A stretch of 52,663 bases of DNA from Lachnospiraceae bacterium (GCA_024690605.1 JAILOV010000015.1:1-52663), one strand, 5' to 3'. Positions 1 to 9,315 are shown, numbered from the stretch's first letter. The notes: generated by a model from the sequence alone, not told the origin. A program made the numbers and translations.

Positions 1-605
1 TTGTAGTAGCCGTAGGCGACGATGTCCCGCCCGTAGGCGAGGATGACGTCGGTATCATACTGCCGGATAAAATGTACCAGATCGTCGGGCACTGCCGCGC
101 GGACGCGCTTTCCTTCTTCCAGATCCCGCGTGATCACCTGACAGACGCGGATCGCTTCCTCCGGGATGTGATAGGCGTTCTCGGCGCGGGTCACATAGGG
201 ATTGCGGTACACCATGCTGCCCGCGAACACGATCGCCGCGGCGACGGCAAGCGGCAGGAGGATACGGTCAAGGATCCGCTTGAAGAGGAGCGCCCTGCCG
301 CGCATCGGCACAAGCGTGCAGAGCCGACACCCGGCCAGAGCGACCGTCATGCTCATCGGAACGAGCCACAGCATCCGGTACTGCGTGTTGCCGCTGTCCG
401 TCACCCGCACATAGACCTTGCGGAAGAGCGGGAAGAAGAACAGGAACAGGACCGCCGCCGGCAGCCAGATCAGGAGGATCCGCACCGGGCGGCGCTTTTC
501 CTTAATCAGGAGAAATATGAACGCAGCCGCATAGAGCACGGTGAGCCACCCGCTGCCGCCGTACTGTTTGAACATCACCCAGCTTTCCATGAAGATTCCG
601 TACAT
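1..605 (-). CDS. polytopic membrane protein, 3' end beyond window (partial)
   Basis: I read an open minus-strand frame of 201 codons from an ATG at 605 running off the left edge of the window. A GAGGAG ribosome site lies just before the ATG, and a TGA in the same frame directly precedes it. The protein has hydrophobic segments around residues 18-32, 39-53, 78-93 and 107-124, separated by short basic loops, then a soluble stretch with acidic and basic residues. It begins 12 bases after the stop of another membrane protein gene, so the two are probably co-transcribed. I do not recognise a catalytic motif. It may be the C-terminal half of a protein that is a single chain elsewhere, since both halves are membrane proteins of one locus. 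Function unknown; likely part of surface-glycan assembly by context. Confidence 0.7.
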   Translation of the reverse strand, partial: MYGIFMESWVMFKQYGGSGWLTVLYAAAFIFLLIKEKRRPVRILLIWLPAAVLFLFFFPLFRKVYVRVTDSGNTQYRMLWLVPMSMTVALAGCRLCTLVPMRGRALLFKRILDRILLPLAVAAAIVFAGSMVYRNPYVTRAENAYHIPEEAIRVCQVITRDLEEGKRVRAAVPDDLVHFIRQYDTDVILAYGRDIVAYGYY

Positions 606-617
606 TCAGGATCTCCT

Positions 618-1817
618 CTACCACGGCCTGAAGACCAGACTGAGCAGCACGAGCGCCGCGCCCGGTACACAGGTCAGACCGGAGAACACGATCAGGGACA
701 GCCGGTGTCTGATCGCGCCCTTCCCGGAGAGAACGGCGACAAAAAACGCCGCCCCCACGGTGAACATGGATACCAGCAGGATCCCCGAGGTGCTGAAGAA
801 TCCCGCCGCGCAGTTCGCGAGAAAGAGCAGGAGCCAGGGCGCGAGGCGCTCCCTTTTTCCCAGCGTCTGCCATTGGCCTCCCTGCTCCTGTTCCCCGAGT
901 TTCAGGAAGAGCAGGAGCACCAGCGGCAGGAGAAAATTCACGACCATGGATTTGCCCTGCCAGGTGCGCATCAGGAAAAAGGTCTCCGGCGTGTAGATCG
1001 AGACATTGCCGAAGATGGCGAAAATGCTCAGAAAGCACAAAAACAGCGGGACAAGATCCCTCCGCTCCCGGAGGAAGACCTGACCGCAGCACGCGCAGAC
1101 GGCGTAATGCAGCGGGATCCAGAAAAGCGGCAGCACGGTGTGCGACAGGATCGTCGCGTGAATGCCGCACGCGCGGGCGATGAACGCGATCCATACCGTG
1201 TATTCTGCCATCGCGTGCCGGAAATCCAGACTGGTCGAATAGCCGATATACGGGGCCAGCGTGTGGATCGTGTCGGTCTGCTGGGACTGCAGCGACTGCA
1301 CGACATAGTAGGCATCGTCGCCGTCAAACGGCGCGAGATAAAGTGCCAGAAAGAGCTGGACCGCGAGCAGCAGGAGAAAACACACCGTATAGAGCAGCTC
1401 GCTGGAGGAGAACCGTCTGTTGACGCGCGTCCTCTCTCTCCGCGGATGCAGCAGATCCGCCACGTCCCGCGGGAGATAGCCCGGAAAGAACGCGCACAGG
1501 ATCCCGGAAACGCCCTCTCCTCTGTGTCTGAAAGCAATGACCGCCGCCTGCGCAAGCCCGACGGCAGCCAGAAGGAGCATCACCACGCCGTAGATCCGCG
1601 CGCAGTGAACAAAGCTGTCATAGACGATCCGCAGCATGCACACGAGAGCGATCGGCTCAAAGATCACAAAGGACAGGAGAAGACCGGTCACCCAGACAAA
1701 GCCCGCCGTTCTCTCCTGATCGGGAAAGACGCGCGACAGGGAGAAACCCGCCAGAAGCGGGACGAGGATCAGCCAGAAGATCAGCAGAAGGGGCGTGTAC
1801 ACATGGAAATCCGCCAT
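618..1817 (-). CDS. polytopic membrane protein, DUF6077-like
   Basis: This 399-residue protein is almost entirely membrane segments (about nine or ten), beginning with a Leu/Ile-rich helix at residues 9-25. A loop with the acidic motif APFDGDDAYYV near residues 165-175 resembles the first periplasmic acidic loop of GT-C fold glycosyltransferases. I tentatively match it to the DUF6077 group of Firmicutes membrane proteins, from memory only. It starts 3 bases after the stop of the FAD oxidoreductase gene and is followed after 12 bases by a second membrane protein gene, so all three form one operon. The short length relative to that family, with a membrane protein immediately downstream, suggests a gene split in two. 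A lipid-linked sugar transferase is possible but not shown. Confidence 0.7.
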   Translation of the reverse strand: MADFHVYTPLLLIFWLILVPLLAGFSLSRVFPDQERTAGFVWVTGLLLSFVIFEPIALVCMLRIVYDSFVHCARIYGVVMLLLAAVGLAQAAVIAFRHRGEGVSGILCAFFPGYLPRDVADLLHPRRERTRVNRRFSSSELLYTVCFLLLLAVQLFLALYLAPFDGDDAYYVVQSLQSQQTDTIHTLAPYIGYSTSLDFRHAMAEYTVWIAFIARACGIHATILSHTVLPLFWIPLHYAVCACCGQVFLRERRDLVPLFLCFLSIFAIFGNVSIYTPETFFLMRTWQGKSMVVNFLLPLVLLLFLKLGEQEQGGQWQTLGKRERLAPWLLLFLANCAAGFFSTSGILLVSMFTVGAAFFVAVLSGKGAIRHRLSLIVFSGLTCVPGAALVLLSLVFRPW

Positions 1818-1820
1818 CGC

Positions 1821-3377
1821 TTATTTGGCCTCGTGATATTCCTTTTCGGTGTTGACACTCCAGATGTTGTCACGGCTCTTCTCGCCGCTTAAGATGTTCT
1901 TCACCGTCTCAAAGGATGTGCACATGGAGTGGTCGATATTGTTGTAGCGGTGCTGTCCGTTGCGGCCGACACAGTAAAGGTTGTCGATGGAGTTCAGGTA
2001 TTCCACCAGCTTGTCCATCTCGGCATAGGTGTCGAAATAGGCGGGATAGGCCTTTTTCACGCGCTCCACATGGAAATCCAGCACCTCGTCCGCGCGATCG
2101 ATCATGCCCAATGTCACCATCTCGCTGATGCCCAGCTTCGCAAAATCCCCGTCCCGCATGTTCCAGAGGTCATCCCCCTCGTTGCAGAAATACTCCAGCC
2201 CCACCCACACGGTGTGCTCGAGATCCTTGATCAGATAGGGTGACCAGTTGTTGTAGATCTGCATCCGCCCCATGCGGACCGTCCGGTCGTGGATGTAGAT
2301 CCAGTTGTCCGGCACGATGTTGCCGATGGTCTTCATGGCGGTCTTGTTCTTCAGGTTCAGTTTCGGCACCAGGACACCGACGGTCATGTAATCGCGGTAA
2401 GGCAGTCCCTTCGCGATCCGCGCGGGCTCCGCCGGCACATCGTTCATGCCGCCCACCAGATCCCGGATCGGCATGGAGGAAATGCAATAGTCGCAGGCGA
2501 TCTCCACCTGCTTGCCGGCCTGCTCATAGACCACATGCGTGATGTGGTTGTGCTCGTCCTTGTGCACGCCCACCACGCGCGATTCCCTGAAGATCTTGCC
2601 GCCGAGCTTCTCGATCTCCTCGCCCGTCACATCCCAGAGCTGCCCGGGGCCCAGCTTCGGATAGGAAAACTCCTCGATCAGCGAGGTCTCCACCTTGCGG
2701 TTCTTCTTGCCGAACTGCTTCTCGATGGCGTTTTTCAGCACCGCGGAGATCGACACGCCCTTGACGCGCTGCGCGCCCCAGCTGGGATCGATCTGCGAGG
2801 GATGCCTGCCCCAGAGATTCTCGGTGTAGTGCTCAAAGAACATGGAATAGAGTTTTTTGCCGAAACGGTTGATGTAGAAATCCTCGAGGGAGTGCTCCTT
2901 GCGTTTGAACAGAACACCCCGGAGATAACTGAAGCCCGCGACGATCGTCGTCACGAAGCCCATATTGCGGAAGGTGTCGAGTTTCAGACTGATCGGATAA
3001 TCAAAGAACCTGCCGTTGAACAGGATGCGCGAGACGCGGTTCCTGCGAAGCATCACGCGGTCCTCGCGTTCCGGATCGGGGCCGCCCTTCATGAGGGTCG
3101 CGTCTCTCCCCAGCGTGATGTCGTCGCTCGCCGGCGCGCCCTGTCTGGGAAGCATCGCATCCCACCAGGCGTTGACCTCGGGGACCTTGGTAAAGAACCG
3201 GTGGCCGCCCATGTCCATGCGGTTGCCGTGATATTCGACGGTGCGTGAGATGCCGCCGAGTTTGTCACTCTCCTCGAGGACCACCACCTCGATCTCTTCC
3301 TGCTTCTCTCTGTGCAGAAGTTCGTAGGCGGCGGTCAGTCCCGCCGGACCGGCACCGATGACCAAAGCTCTCTTCAT
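1821..3377 (-). CDS. FAD-dependent oxidoreductase, UDP-galactopyranose mutase / protoporphyrinogen oxidase-like
   Basis: The 518-residue protein opens with a dinucleotide-binding fold: [18 protein letters not shown] at residues 3-20 is the GxGxxG loop for the FAD ADP part. The MGGHRFFTK motif near residue 57 is typical of the UDP-galactopyranose mutase-like and amine-oxidase-like flavoproteins found in polysaccharide loci. I chose the ATG at 3377 because an AAGGAG site precedes it by 7 bases and the nucleotide-binding strand starts at once; an in-frame upstream ATG at 3440 would add a stretch that overlaps the promoter. The gene heads an operon with two membrane proteins. A sugar ring or sugar-lipid modification is likely; the exact substrate cannot be read from the sequence. 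Confidence 0.85.
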   Translation of the reverse strand: MKRALVIGAGPAGLTAAYELLHREKQEEIEVVVLEESDKLGGISRTVEYHGNRMDMGGHRFFTKVPEVNAWWDAMLPRQGAPASDDITLGRDATLMKGGPDPEREDRVMLRRNRVSRILFNGRFFDYPISLKLDTFRNMGFVTTIVAGFSYLRGVLFKRKEHSLEDFYINRFGKKLYSMFFEHYTENLWGRHPSQIDPSWGAQRVKGVSISAVLKNAIEKQFGKKNRKVETSLIEEFSYPKLGPGQLWDVTGEEIEKLGGKIFRESRVVGVHKDEHNHITHVVYEQAGKQVEIACDYCISSMPIRDLVGGMNDVPAEPARIAKGLPYRDYMTVGVLVPKLNLKNKTAMKTIGNIVPDNWIYIHDRTVRMGRMQIYNNWSPYLIKDLEHTVWVGLEYFCNEGDDLWNMRDGDFAKLGISEMVTLGMIDRADEVLDFHVERVKKAYPAYFDTYAEMDKLVEYLNSIDNLYCVGRNGQHRYNNIDHSMCTSFETVKNILSGEKSRDNIWSVNTEKEYHEAK

Positions 3378-3411
3378 GGCAAAACTCCTTTTCCGTTGCA
3401 GAAACAGAACT

Positions 3412-3420
3412 ATTATAGCA
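3412..3420 (-). promoter_or_regulatory. extended -10 promoter for the oxidoreductase operon
   Basis: On the minus strand the sequence reads TGCTATAAT, a perfect extended -10 element (TG, one base, TATAAT). It lies about 35 bases before the ATG at 3377, leaving room for a short leader with the AAGGAG site. No good -35 hexamer is visible, which is usual for extended -10 promoters. It also supports the downstream start choice, because the longer reading frame would begin upstream of this promoter. Confidence 0.65.
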
Positions 3421-3577
3421 GAAAAATCCGATCTTTTCATCCCGACTTCGCCGTCCGGGTTTTAAGATTTTCTTAAATCAGCGGGCCGTTTTCTTAATTC
3501 CCGCCCCTTCCGCGCACAAAGGAAGAAAATCGTGCTAGGATAGGGGTAACCTGTTCAAGCGAAAGGGAGGGTTCATC

Positions 3578-4717
3578 ATGAAAAGATCAAACAGAAAACC
3601 GTTTACGGCCGCCGTCCTGCTCCTGTCCGTGCTGGGTCTCTCCGGCTGCACAGCGGCAGCGACCGTGCCCGACGCCGATGTCTATATCAATGAGGATACG
3701 CTGGCACAGGCCGCTTCAACGGAGACCGCGGCGGCATCCGCATCCGTCTCCACCGGGGCACTCTTTGAATCGACAGACCGGAACACGGACCCGGCGCCCA
3801 TCGTCGTGAAGGGACTGGCGGGAACTGGCAGCTCCGAGGCGGCTGCCGTGGCGGCTTCCTCCGCATCCGTCGCCCGGACGGCCGGGAACGCGGAGGATCA
3901 GCCCGATGACGGTAAAGATCATCTGGAGATCCTGTTCCTCGGCGATTCCCAGTTTTCCAACGCGCGCGGCAGCGGAACGGAGATCCCGGAAGTGGTCCGC
4001 GGTTATCTGGGAGAGGGAGCGGAGGACTGCAGGATCTACAACCTCGGCATCGAGGGTTCCTGCGCGGCACTGAAAAGGAGCGAGCGTGATATGAAGCTCG
4101 ATCAGTGGACCTCCACCAGCTTTCTCGGCATGGCACATCTCCTGAAGGGCGATGTGTCCCCGGCCTTCCTCGAAAAACAGTATCCCGACATCGCCGCGAC
4201 CTTTAAGAAGATCAAAAAGGATCAGCTGGATTTCATCGTGATCGACTATGGCGTCAACGATTTCCTGAGCGCCACGGAGATCTATGCCGAGGATGATCCC
4301 TACGATCCCGCCGATTTCAGCTTCGCCTATCAGAAGGGTCTGCAGCTGTTAAACGAAGCCTGTCCGCAGGCGACGATCCTGTGCTGCACCCCCTGCTATG
4401 CCCAGTTCTTCGCCAAAGACGGTGCCTATCTCGGTGACGGCAACACGCTGAACAACGGCTATGACTGTCTGTCCGGTTATGTGGGTGCGGTGGACTATGC
4501 ATATAAAGAGGCGGAGAACACGATCCTGGTCGATATGTACCACGGAACGCGCATGGACCTGGATTCCTACAGCGCCGACGGGTATCTCTCGGACGGCATT
4601 CATCTGACCGCGCAGGGACGCACCGCCTACGGCGTGGTCGTCGCCCGCATGATCAACAAGCAGCGCGGCCTTTTCACCGACGACTGGTCGATCATCCGGA
4701 TCGGTGTTGCTTACTGA
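3578..4717 (+). CDS. secreted SGNH/GDSL-family hydrolase lipoprotein
   Basis: The 379-residue protein begins with a lipoprotein signal: two Lys/Arg-rich turns, a hydrophobic run, and the lipobox LSGC with the lipid-bearing Cys24. A Ser/Ala/Thr-rich linker (about 25-110) follows, as expected for tethering through the wall. The hydrolase domain shows the four SGNH blocks: FLGDSQ with Ser124, Gly157 in NLGIEG, Asn227 in YGVND, and Asp339/His342 in SDGIHLT. Such enzymes remove acetyl or other acyl groups from carbohydrates. The start has a GGGAGG site eight bases upstream. It is the only plus-strand gene of the left region and meets the epimerase gene tail to tail with 3 bases between. Its likely role is deacylation or acyl transfer on cell-surface glycans. 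Confidence 0.88.
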   Translation: MKRSNRKPFTAAVLLLSVLGLSGCTAAATVPDADVYINEDTLAQAASTETAAASASVSTGALFESTDRNTDPAPIVVKGLAGTGSSEAAAVAASSASVARTAGNAEDQPDDGKDHLEILFLGDSQFSNARGSGTEIPEVVRGYLGEGAEDCRIYNLGIEGSCAALKRSERDMKLDQWTSTSFLGMAHLLKGDVSPAFLEKQYPDIAATFKKIKKDQLDFIVIDYGVNDFLSATEIYAEDDPYDPADFSFAYQKGLQLLNEACPQATILCCTPCYAQFFAKDGAYLGDGNTLNNGYDCLSGYVGAVDYAYKEAENTILVDMYHGTRMDLDSYSADGYLSDGIHLTAQGRTAYGVVVARMINKQRGLFTDDWSIIRIGVAY

Positions 4718-4720
4718 GAA

Positions 4721-5716
4721 CTACAGACCGTAATAGGCCCGATACCACGCAACGAACCGCTGCAGTCCGTCCCGCAGGGGGGTCGCAGGCCGAAAGCCGA
4801 AATCCCGCTGCAGGGCGCTCACATCGGCAAAGGTCTGATAGACATCCCCGGGCTGCATCGGCAGAAACTCCTTGTCGGCCCTCTTCCCCAGGGCGTCCTC
4901 CAGAAGTGAGATGAAATCCATGAGCTTCACCGGCGTGTGATTACCGATGTTGTAGACGATATGAGGGACGCCCTTCTCATTCTTTTCCGGTGCCCTCGCA
5001 GCCACGCGCAGGACACCGTCCGCGATGTCGTCGATATAGGTGAAATCCCGCATCAGATCGCCGTTGTTGAACACCTTGATCGACTCTCCCCGCATGATCC
5101 TGTCCGCGAACAGAAACGCCGCCATGTCCGGGCGTCCCCAGGGACCGTACACGGTAAAGAACCGCAGCCCCGTCGAGGGGATCCCATAAAGCTTCGCATA
5201 GGAATGCGCCATCAGCTCGTTGCTCTTCTTGGTTGCCGCGTAGAGACTCACCGGTTCGTCGACGGGATCCGTCTCGGCAAAGGGCACCTTGGTGTTGCCG
5301 CCGTAGACGGAGCTGGAAGAGGCGTAGACCAGATGCTTCACCGGATGATGTCTGCAGGCCTCCAACACGTGGAAGAAGCCGACGATATTGGACTCGATAT
5401 AGGCGGCCGGGTTCTCGATGGAATAGCGCACGCCCGCCTGCGCAGCAAGATTGATCACGATCGTGGGATCGGCTTCGGCAAACACGCCCTCCACCGCCTG
5501 CGCGTCCGCCAGATCCCCGCGGCAGACAGTGAGCGTTCCCGCCCCCGGCTGTCCGGCTGCCTCCTGCAGATGCTTCACTCGATCCTCTTTTAACGAGACA
5601 GCGTAATAGTCATTGAAATTATCGAAGATCGTCACATCGGCGCCGTCCGCGAGAAGACGCTCCGCCACATGCATCCCGATGAATCCGGCGCCGCCGGTGA
5701 TCAAATATCGATCCAT
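4721..5716 (-). CDS. NAD-dependent epimerase, UDP-glucuronate 4-epimerase-like
   Basis: This 331-residue short-chain dehydrogenase-type protein starts with the NAD-binding loop ITGGAGFIG at residues 5-13 and has the active-site serines in ASSSSVYGGNTKVPF and the Tyr-x-x-x-Lys pair in LYAATKKSNE. The SSSSVYG.NTK.PF wording is characteristic of UDP-glucuronate 4-epimerases, which make UDP-galacturonate for surface polysaccharide. Two starts are possible: an ATG at 5734 overlapping the stop of the radical SAM gene, or the ATG at 5716 with GGGGGAGG four to five bases upstream and the nucleotide loop immediately after; I chose 5716. It is the last gene of the manC transcription unit. A UDP-glucose 4-epimerase activity cannot be excluded. 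Confidence 0.85.
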   Translation of the reverse strand: MDRYLITGGAGFIGMHVAERLLADGADVTIFDNFNDYYAVSLKEDRVKHLQEAAGQPGAGTLTVCRGDLADAQAVEGVFAEADPTIVINLAAQAGVRYSIENPAAYIESNIVGFFHVLEACRHHPVKHLVYASSSSVYGGNTKVPFAETDPVDEPVSLYAATKKSNELMAHSYAKLYGIPSTGLRFFTVYGPWGRPDMAAFLFADRIMRGESIKVFNNGDLMRDFTYIDDIADGVLRVAARAPEKNEKGVPHIVYNIGNHTPVKLMDFISLLEDALGKRADKEFLPMQPGDVYQTFADVSALQRDFGFRPATPLRDGLQRFVAWYRAYYGL

Positions 5717-5730
5717 AAATACCTCCCCCG

Positions 5731-6726
5731 TCATTTCCGGGAAGACTTTGTCTTTTCCTCTCCGCCGATGCGGTTCGCGGCATCCTGATCGCCGCTTAAG
5801 ATCGCGTGCACCATCTGCATCCGGAAGCCCGCGTCGATGAAATCACAGTGCTTGCAGAACGGGATGTTCTGCCGACCCTCGGCCAGTTTTCTGCGCAGCT
5901 CCTGCAGCGCCGGCGCCTGCCAGGCTTCCTTGAGCGGCACGGTCGTGAGATCCGCGTAGTCGGTCACCTCAAAATTGTCGCAGCAGCACAGGCCCAGCTT
6001 GCCGTTCGGCATGATCCACATGTCCGTGAACGGGAGCAGGCAGGTCTCTTTGATCACGTGCTCCGTCGCCTGCTTGTTGGGCGCACTGCCCGCGCGGTTG
6101 GTCAGCACCTCCTTGAGGTAGCGCATCTGGATCAGGATCTCCACATCCCGGTAGTCCTCCTCGTGCGCCTTCACATAGTCATAGATCTCCTGGATGTTCT
6201 TGTGCAGCTTCATGTCTTCGCAGTAATTGTTGATGATGATCTGATCAACGAATGGCTTGATCTCGTCCACCTTTTCCCTGGTGAGGATCAGACCGTTCGT
6301 GGACATGAAGATAAAGGACTTCGGCAGCTTCTCGCGCGCGTATTTGTGAAACTCCACGATGCGCGGATCCAGTAACGGCTCGTTGTTGCCGTAGAGGGTC
6401 AGATGCCCCTCATAGCCCCAGTCCGCCAGCTGGTCGATGATCGACCGGTAGAGATCCTCGTCGATCCGGCGCAGAGGTCTTTTCTCCGCGTGAATGTTGG
6501 CCGTGCAGAACGCGCAGGTCGAATTGCAGCGGTTGACGGTCTCGATGTTGACGACGTTGGGTTTGGGGGTCTCCGCCGCGTTCAGGAAATAATCGCAGTA
6601 TTTCTTCTGTTCGCGGCTTCTTGTCAGAAACTGCAGCTTCAGATAGGCGCTGCTGGAAAGATTGGGGAAATACTTCCGCATATTCCAGCCGAATTTTCCC
6701 ATGAAGTTATTGATCCTGATGGACAT
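5731..6726 (-). CDS. radical SAM/SPASM domain protein
   Basis: The 331-residue protein carries the radical SAM cluster motif CNSTCAFC, with Cys67, Cys71 and Cys74, after a beta strand (PNVVNIETVNR). Such enzymes cleave S-adenosylmethionine with a [4Fe-4S] cluster. The C-terminal part has further cysteines (ACLLPF-type, LGLCCCDNF and FCKHCDF) matching a SPASM auxiliary-cluster region. The start has AAGGAG six bases before ATG. Its 3' end overlaps the epimerase upstream start, and its 5' end lies inside the end of the membrane glycosyltransferase gene by 20 bases, so it is translated with them. Substrate unknown: by neighbourhood it could modify a sugar or lipid-linked glycan, but SPASM proteins of peptide pathways look similar. 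Confidence 0.85.
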   Translation of the reverse strand: MSIRINNFMGKFGWNMRKYFPNLSSSAYLKLQFLTRSREQKKYCDYFLNAAETPKPNVVNIETVNRCNSTCAFCTANIHAEKRPLRRIDEDLYRSIIDQLADWGYEGHLTLYGNNEPLLDPRIVEFHKYAREKLPKSFIFMSTNGLILTREKVDEIKPFVDQIIINNYCEDMKLHKNIQEIYDYVKAHEEDYRDVEILIQMRYLKEVLTNRAGSAPNKQATEHVIKETCLLPFTDMWIMPNGKLGLCCCDNFEVTDYADLTTVPLKEAWQAPALQELRRKLAEGRQNIPFCKHCDFIDAGFRMQMVHAILSGDQDAANRIGGEEKTKSSRK

Positions 6727-7912
6727 GTCGCACTCCTTCCCGGTTTTTATTGAGCATGTTCGCTGTATCCTTTACCATGAGCGCAAACGCGCACAGACTC
6801 ATCAGAGCATACATCTCCTCCGGAAGCGTGTTGCCGCCGAAGAGATAGGCGCAGTACATGACCGAGGTCACCAGCACCATGACTGCGGGGATGTAGAGTT
6901 TCTTTTTATCATAATACGCATAGTAGAGCGTGACAAGGATGATCGGCAGATAATCATAGCGCTCGTGCATCGCCGGCAGGAACAGGAAGCAGGCATAGCC
7001 CGTCAGTCCCGCGAGCATGAGGAGCATCCGGTCCGTTACCGCCTCCCGTCTCCGGTAGACATAGTAAAAGAGAAAGGCGAGGAAAGCGACGGTCGCGAGG
7101 ATCGCCGCGTGAGAGAGAGCCTCATAGTCGCTCCTAAGCAGCCGGTAGAGATTGCCCGTGTTCATGAACATGTAATGGTATTCGTCGCTCTGGTTCAGAT
7201 AGATCGCATAGACCTCGGCCGGTGGCCGGCCGCAGAGGATCGCCGGCAGCCCCGCCTCCAGATAGGTGACGGGAATGCGCAGCCACAGCAGGATGCTGTA
7301 GTTCTTGCCGCAGAAATAGGCGATCAGGAACACCGGGAACAGCAGGATGATCTGCAGTTTGAACACAAAGGCGATCGACAGGAACAGGAACGCGCGGTAG
7401 TATTTCTCCGTCAGCAGATAGTAGAGCGACATCATCCCGAAGGCGGCGTAGATCGCGTCGCACTGCTTCCAGAAGGCGCCGTTCAAAATGACCGGCGGCA
7501 GATACAAAAGCAGGAGCACCGCGAAGGCCGCGGGAAACGTCGCTTTCTCCCCGCCAAGGTATGTCAGGATCCGGAAAGCATAGTAGATCATCAGGTATTC
7601 CGCCGCGCAGGAGATGATCGAGATCGGCACCCACGCCTCCGTCGGACAAAGGGCGCTCAGTGCGAAGATGATGTTGTAGGGGATGTAATAGTTGGTGATC
7701 TCGGAAGCCAGGCCCTTCACAAACCCCAGTTTTCTGTATTCCTCGACCCACGGCGCGATGCAGTAGAGATAGTCCCCGGACCACGACGTCTTCGGCGCCA
7801 GCTCGAGACGGATGATGACCGAGAGCGCAAAAAGAACGGCAACGATGATCTCCCGCATATAGCGCCCGAAAAGGGCACGGATCTTTTCATCCAGCTTCAG
7901 CATCTTCCTCAT
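6707..7912 (-). CDS. membrane glycosyltransferase, Gpi18-like mannosyltransferase (GT-C fold)
   Basis: A 401-residue polytopic membrane protein with about nine helices. After the first helix comes the sequence TSWSGDYLYCIAPWVEEYRK (residues about 42-61) and then ITNYYIPYNIIFAL, a pair that is characteristic of the Gpi18-related mannosyltransferase group (COG5542), where the loop Asp is the presumed catalytic or metal-binding residue. It would transfer a mannose from a polyprenyl-phosphate donor on the outer membrane face. The gene directly follows manC, sharing an ATGA stop-start overlap, which fits a mannose-using role. No strong ribosome site is visible, so translation is probably coupled to manC. 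The sugar specificity is inferred. Confidence 0.78.
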   Translation of the reverse strand: MRKMLKLDEKIRALFGRYMREIIVAVLFALSVIIRLELAPKTSWSGDYLYCIAPWVEEYRKLGFVKGLASEITNYYIPYNIIFALSALCPTEAWVPISIISCAAEYLMIYYAFRILTYLGGEKATFPAAFAVLLLLYLPPVILNGAFWKQCDAIYAAFGMMSLYYLLTEKYYRAFLFLSIAFVFKLQIILLFPVFLIAYFCGKNYSILLWLRIPVTYLEAGLPAILCGRPPAEVYAIYLNQSDEYHYMFMNTGNLYRLLRSDYEALSHAAILATVAFLAFLFYYVYRRREAVTDRMLLMLAGLTGYACFLFLPAMHERYDYLPIILVTLYYAYYDKKKLYIPAVMVLVTSVMYCAYLFGGNTLPEEMYALMSLCAFALMVKDTANMLNKNREGVRHVHQDQ

Positions 7913-9237
7913 TTCAGGTCAGGGTCGTCATACTTGATCTTGTCGGCGACATCGATGTCCCTGCCGATCTGCACCTCGGTCACCGTGAGCTCCGTCTCCG
8001 CCACCAGCGTGTGCCGGCATCCGACCGGCAGCTCGACCACGGAGCCGGGACCCACCTCGATCCGTTCTCCGTCGCGAATGACGTAGCCCTTTCCATCCGT
8101 GACGGTCCACACCTCGCTTCGTCTTTCATGCGCATGATAGTGCAGCCGGTGTCCGGGCGTCAGCACCACACGGATCGTGAGCGCGCCGGGCGTCGTGTCC
8201 AGGATCGTGAAGCTTCCCCAGGATTTCTCGGCATAGTGCACACCGACGGCGATCTCGTCCACGAGGGGCTTCATGTAGCTCGACTGGTGCTTGTCCGCCA
8301 CCAGGATCCCGTCTCCCGAGGCCGCGATGATCACGTGGGAGAGACCCATGGCCAGGATCGGGATGTCCAGTTCGTTGACGATGTTGGTGTCCTCGCAGGT
8401 CGCATCGAGCCGTCCCTTGCCGATCACCGTCTCATGCATCTCCTCGGCAAAGGTGTTCCAGGAGCCGATGTCCTTCCAGTTTTTGTCATAGACGAGCACG
8501 CCCGCCGAGGTCTCCCGCTCACCGACCGCGTAGTCAAAGCTGATCTTCTCACAGTCCGTATAGTGATCAAAGAGTTCCCGATACCGCGTGCAGGGCAGAA
8601 GTTCCGAGGCCTTTTCCAGCATGTAGCCCAGACGGAAGGAAAAGATGCCGCAGTTCCAGAGTGCCCCCTGCGTTAACAGCTCCTCGGCGCGGGCAAGATC
8701 CGGCTTCTCCGCGTAGGTGCGGACGGCGCTCATCGGCGCGTCCTTCTCCTCCGGCACGAGATAGCCGTATTTCTCGCTGGGATAGGTCGGCTTCACGCCC
8801 ATGAGGTTCAGCCGCCACCGGTCGCTTGTCGTCATTTCGGCGAGCTTCAGGAAGCAGGTGAAATAATCGTCGTCCACATAGGGATCCACAGGGCAGACGA
8901 TCACCGGCTCCGACGGATCCTCTACCGCCTCCTCGAGCAGATACAGGCAGGCGAGCGCGATCGCCGGGAAGGTGTCGCGCCTTGCCGGTTCAACGCTCAC
9001 ACGCACGCTGGCGGGAAGTTGGTTGCGTATGGCGGAAACCTGCGAGCGGCTCGTGGCGATCGTGATCTTCGCGTCCTGTCCGACGGCATCCGTGATCTGC
9101 CGGTAGACGCGCTGCACCATGGATTCCAGCTCGCCGTCGGCGCGCCGGAACATCTTGATGAACTGTTTGGAACGGATCTCGTTGGAAAGCGGCCACAGAC
9201 GTCTGCCGCTGCCGCCGGAAAGCAAAATGATGTTCAT
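7909..9237 (-). CDS. manC: mannose-1-phosphate guanylyltransferase (ManC type, with cupin tail)
   Basis: The 442-residue protein makes GDP-mannose from mannose-1-phosphate and GTP. The N-terminal nucleotidyltransferase domain starts with ILLSGGSGRRLWPLSNE, the GxGxRLWPLS phosphate loop, followed by SKQF. The C-terminal part is a cupin (about residues 335-430) with HYHAHERRSEVW, as in the bifunctional enzymes that also isomerise mannose-6-phosphate. It is slightly shorter than typical bifunctional ManC (about 470), so whether the isomerase part works is open. A GGAGGGGG site lies just before ATG, and a sigma-A-like promoter at 9257-9285 makes it the first gene of a unit with the mannosyltransferase, radical SAM and epimerase genes. 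GDP-mannose would also be the precursor of GDP-fucose. Confidence 0.9.
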   Translation of the reverse strand: MNIILLSGGSGRRLWPLSNEIRSKQFIKMFRRADGELESMVQRVYRQITDAVGQDAKITIATSRSQVSAIRNQLPASVRVSVEPARRDTFPAIALACLYLLEEAVEDPSEPVIVCPVDPYVDDDYFTCFLKLAEMTTSDRWRLNLMGVKPTYPSEKYGYLVPEEKDAPMSAVRTYAEKPDLARAEELLTQGALWNCGIFSFRLGYMLEKASELLPCTRYRELFDHYTDCEKISFDYAVGERETSAGVLVYDKNWKDIGSWNTFAEEMHETVIGKGRLDATCEDTNIVNELDIPILAMGLSHVIIAASGDGILVADKHQSSYMKPLVDEIAVGVHYAEKSWGSFTILDTTPGALTIRVVLTPGHRLHYHAHERRSEVWTVTDGKGYVIRDGERIEVGPGSVVELPVGCRHTLVAETELTVTEVQIGRDIDVADKIKYDDPDLK

Positions 9238-9256
9238 GCCCCCTCCTCACCCGTAC

Positions 9257-9285
9257 AGTATACTCTTTTCATCCGCTCTTTTCCA
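9257..9285 (-). promoter_or_regulatory. sigma-A-like promoter upstream of manC
   Basis: Minus strand TGGAAA, 17 bases, TATACT: four of six and five of six matches to the vegetative consensus with ideal spacing. It lies 20-48 bases before the manC ATG and just after the stop of the flippase gene, so the flippase unit and the manC unit can be controlled separately. Confidence 0.55.
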
Positions 9286-9315
9286 CCTTTCGGGCGAACG
9301 CTCTCCGGCGTGTGG

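Noticed and set aside
3461..3477. AT-rich palindrome TTTAAGA / TCTTAAA between the oxidoreductase and lipoprotein genes
   Set aside because: Seven-base arms of only A and T with one G are expected by chance in a promoter region; no repeat of it was noticed elsewhere.
3533..3541. TGCTAGGAT as a possible extended -10 for the lipoprotein gene
   Set aside because: Only four of six bases match and no -35 is present, so I did not list it as a promoter.
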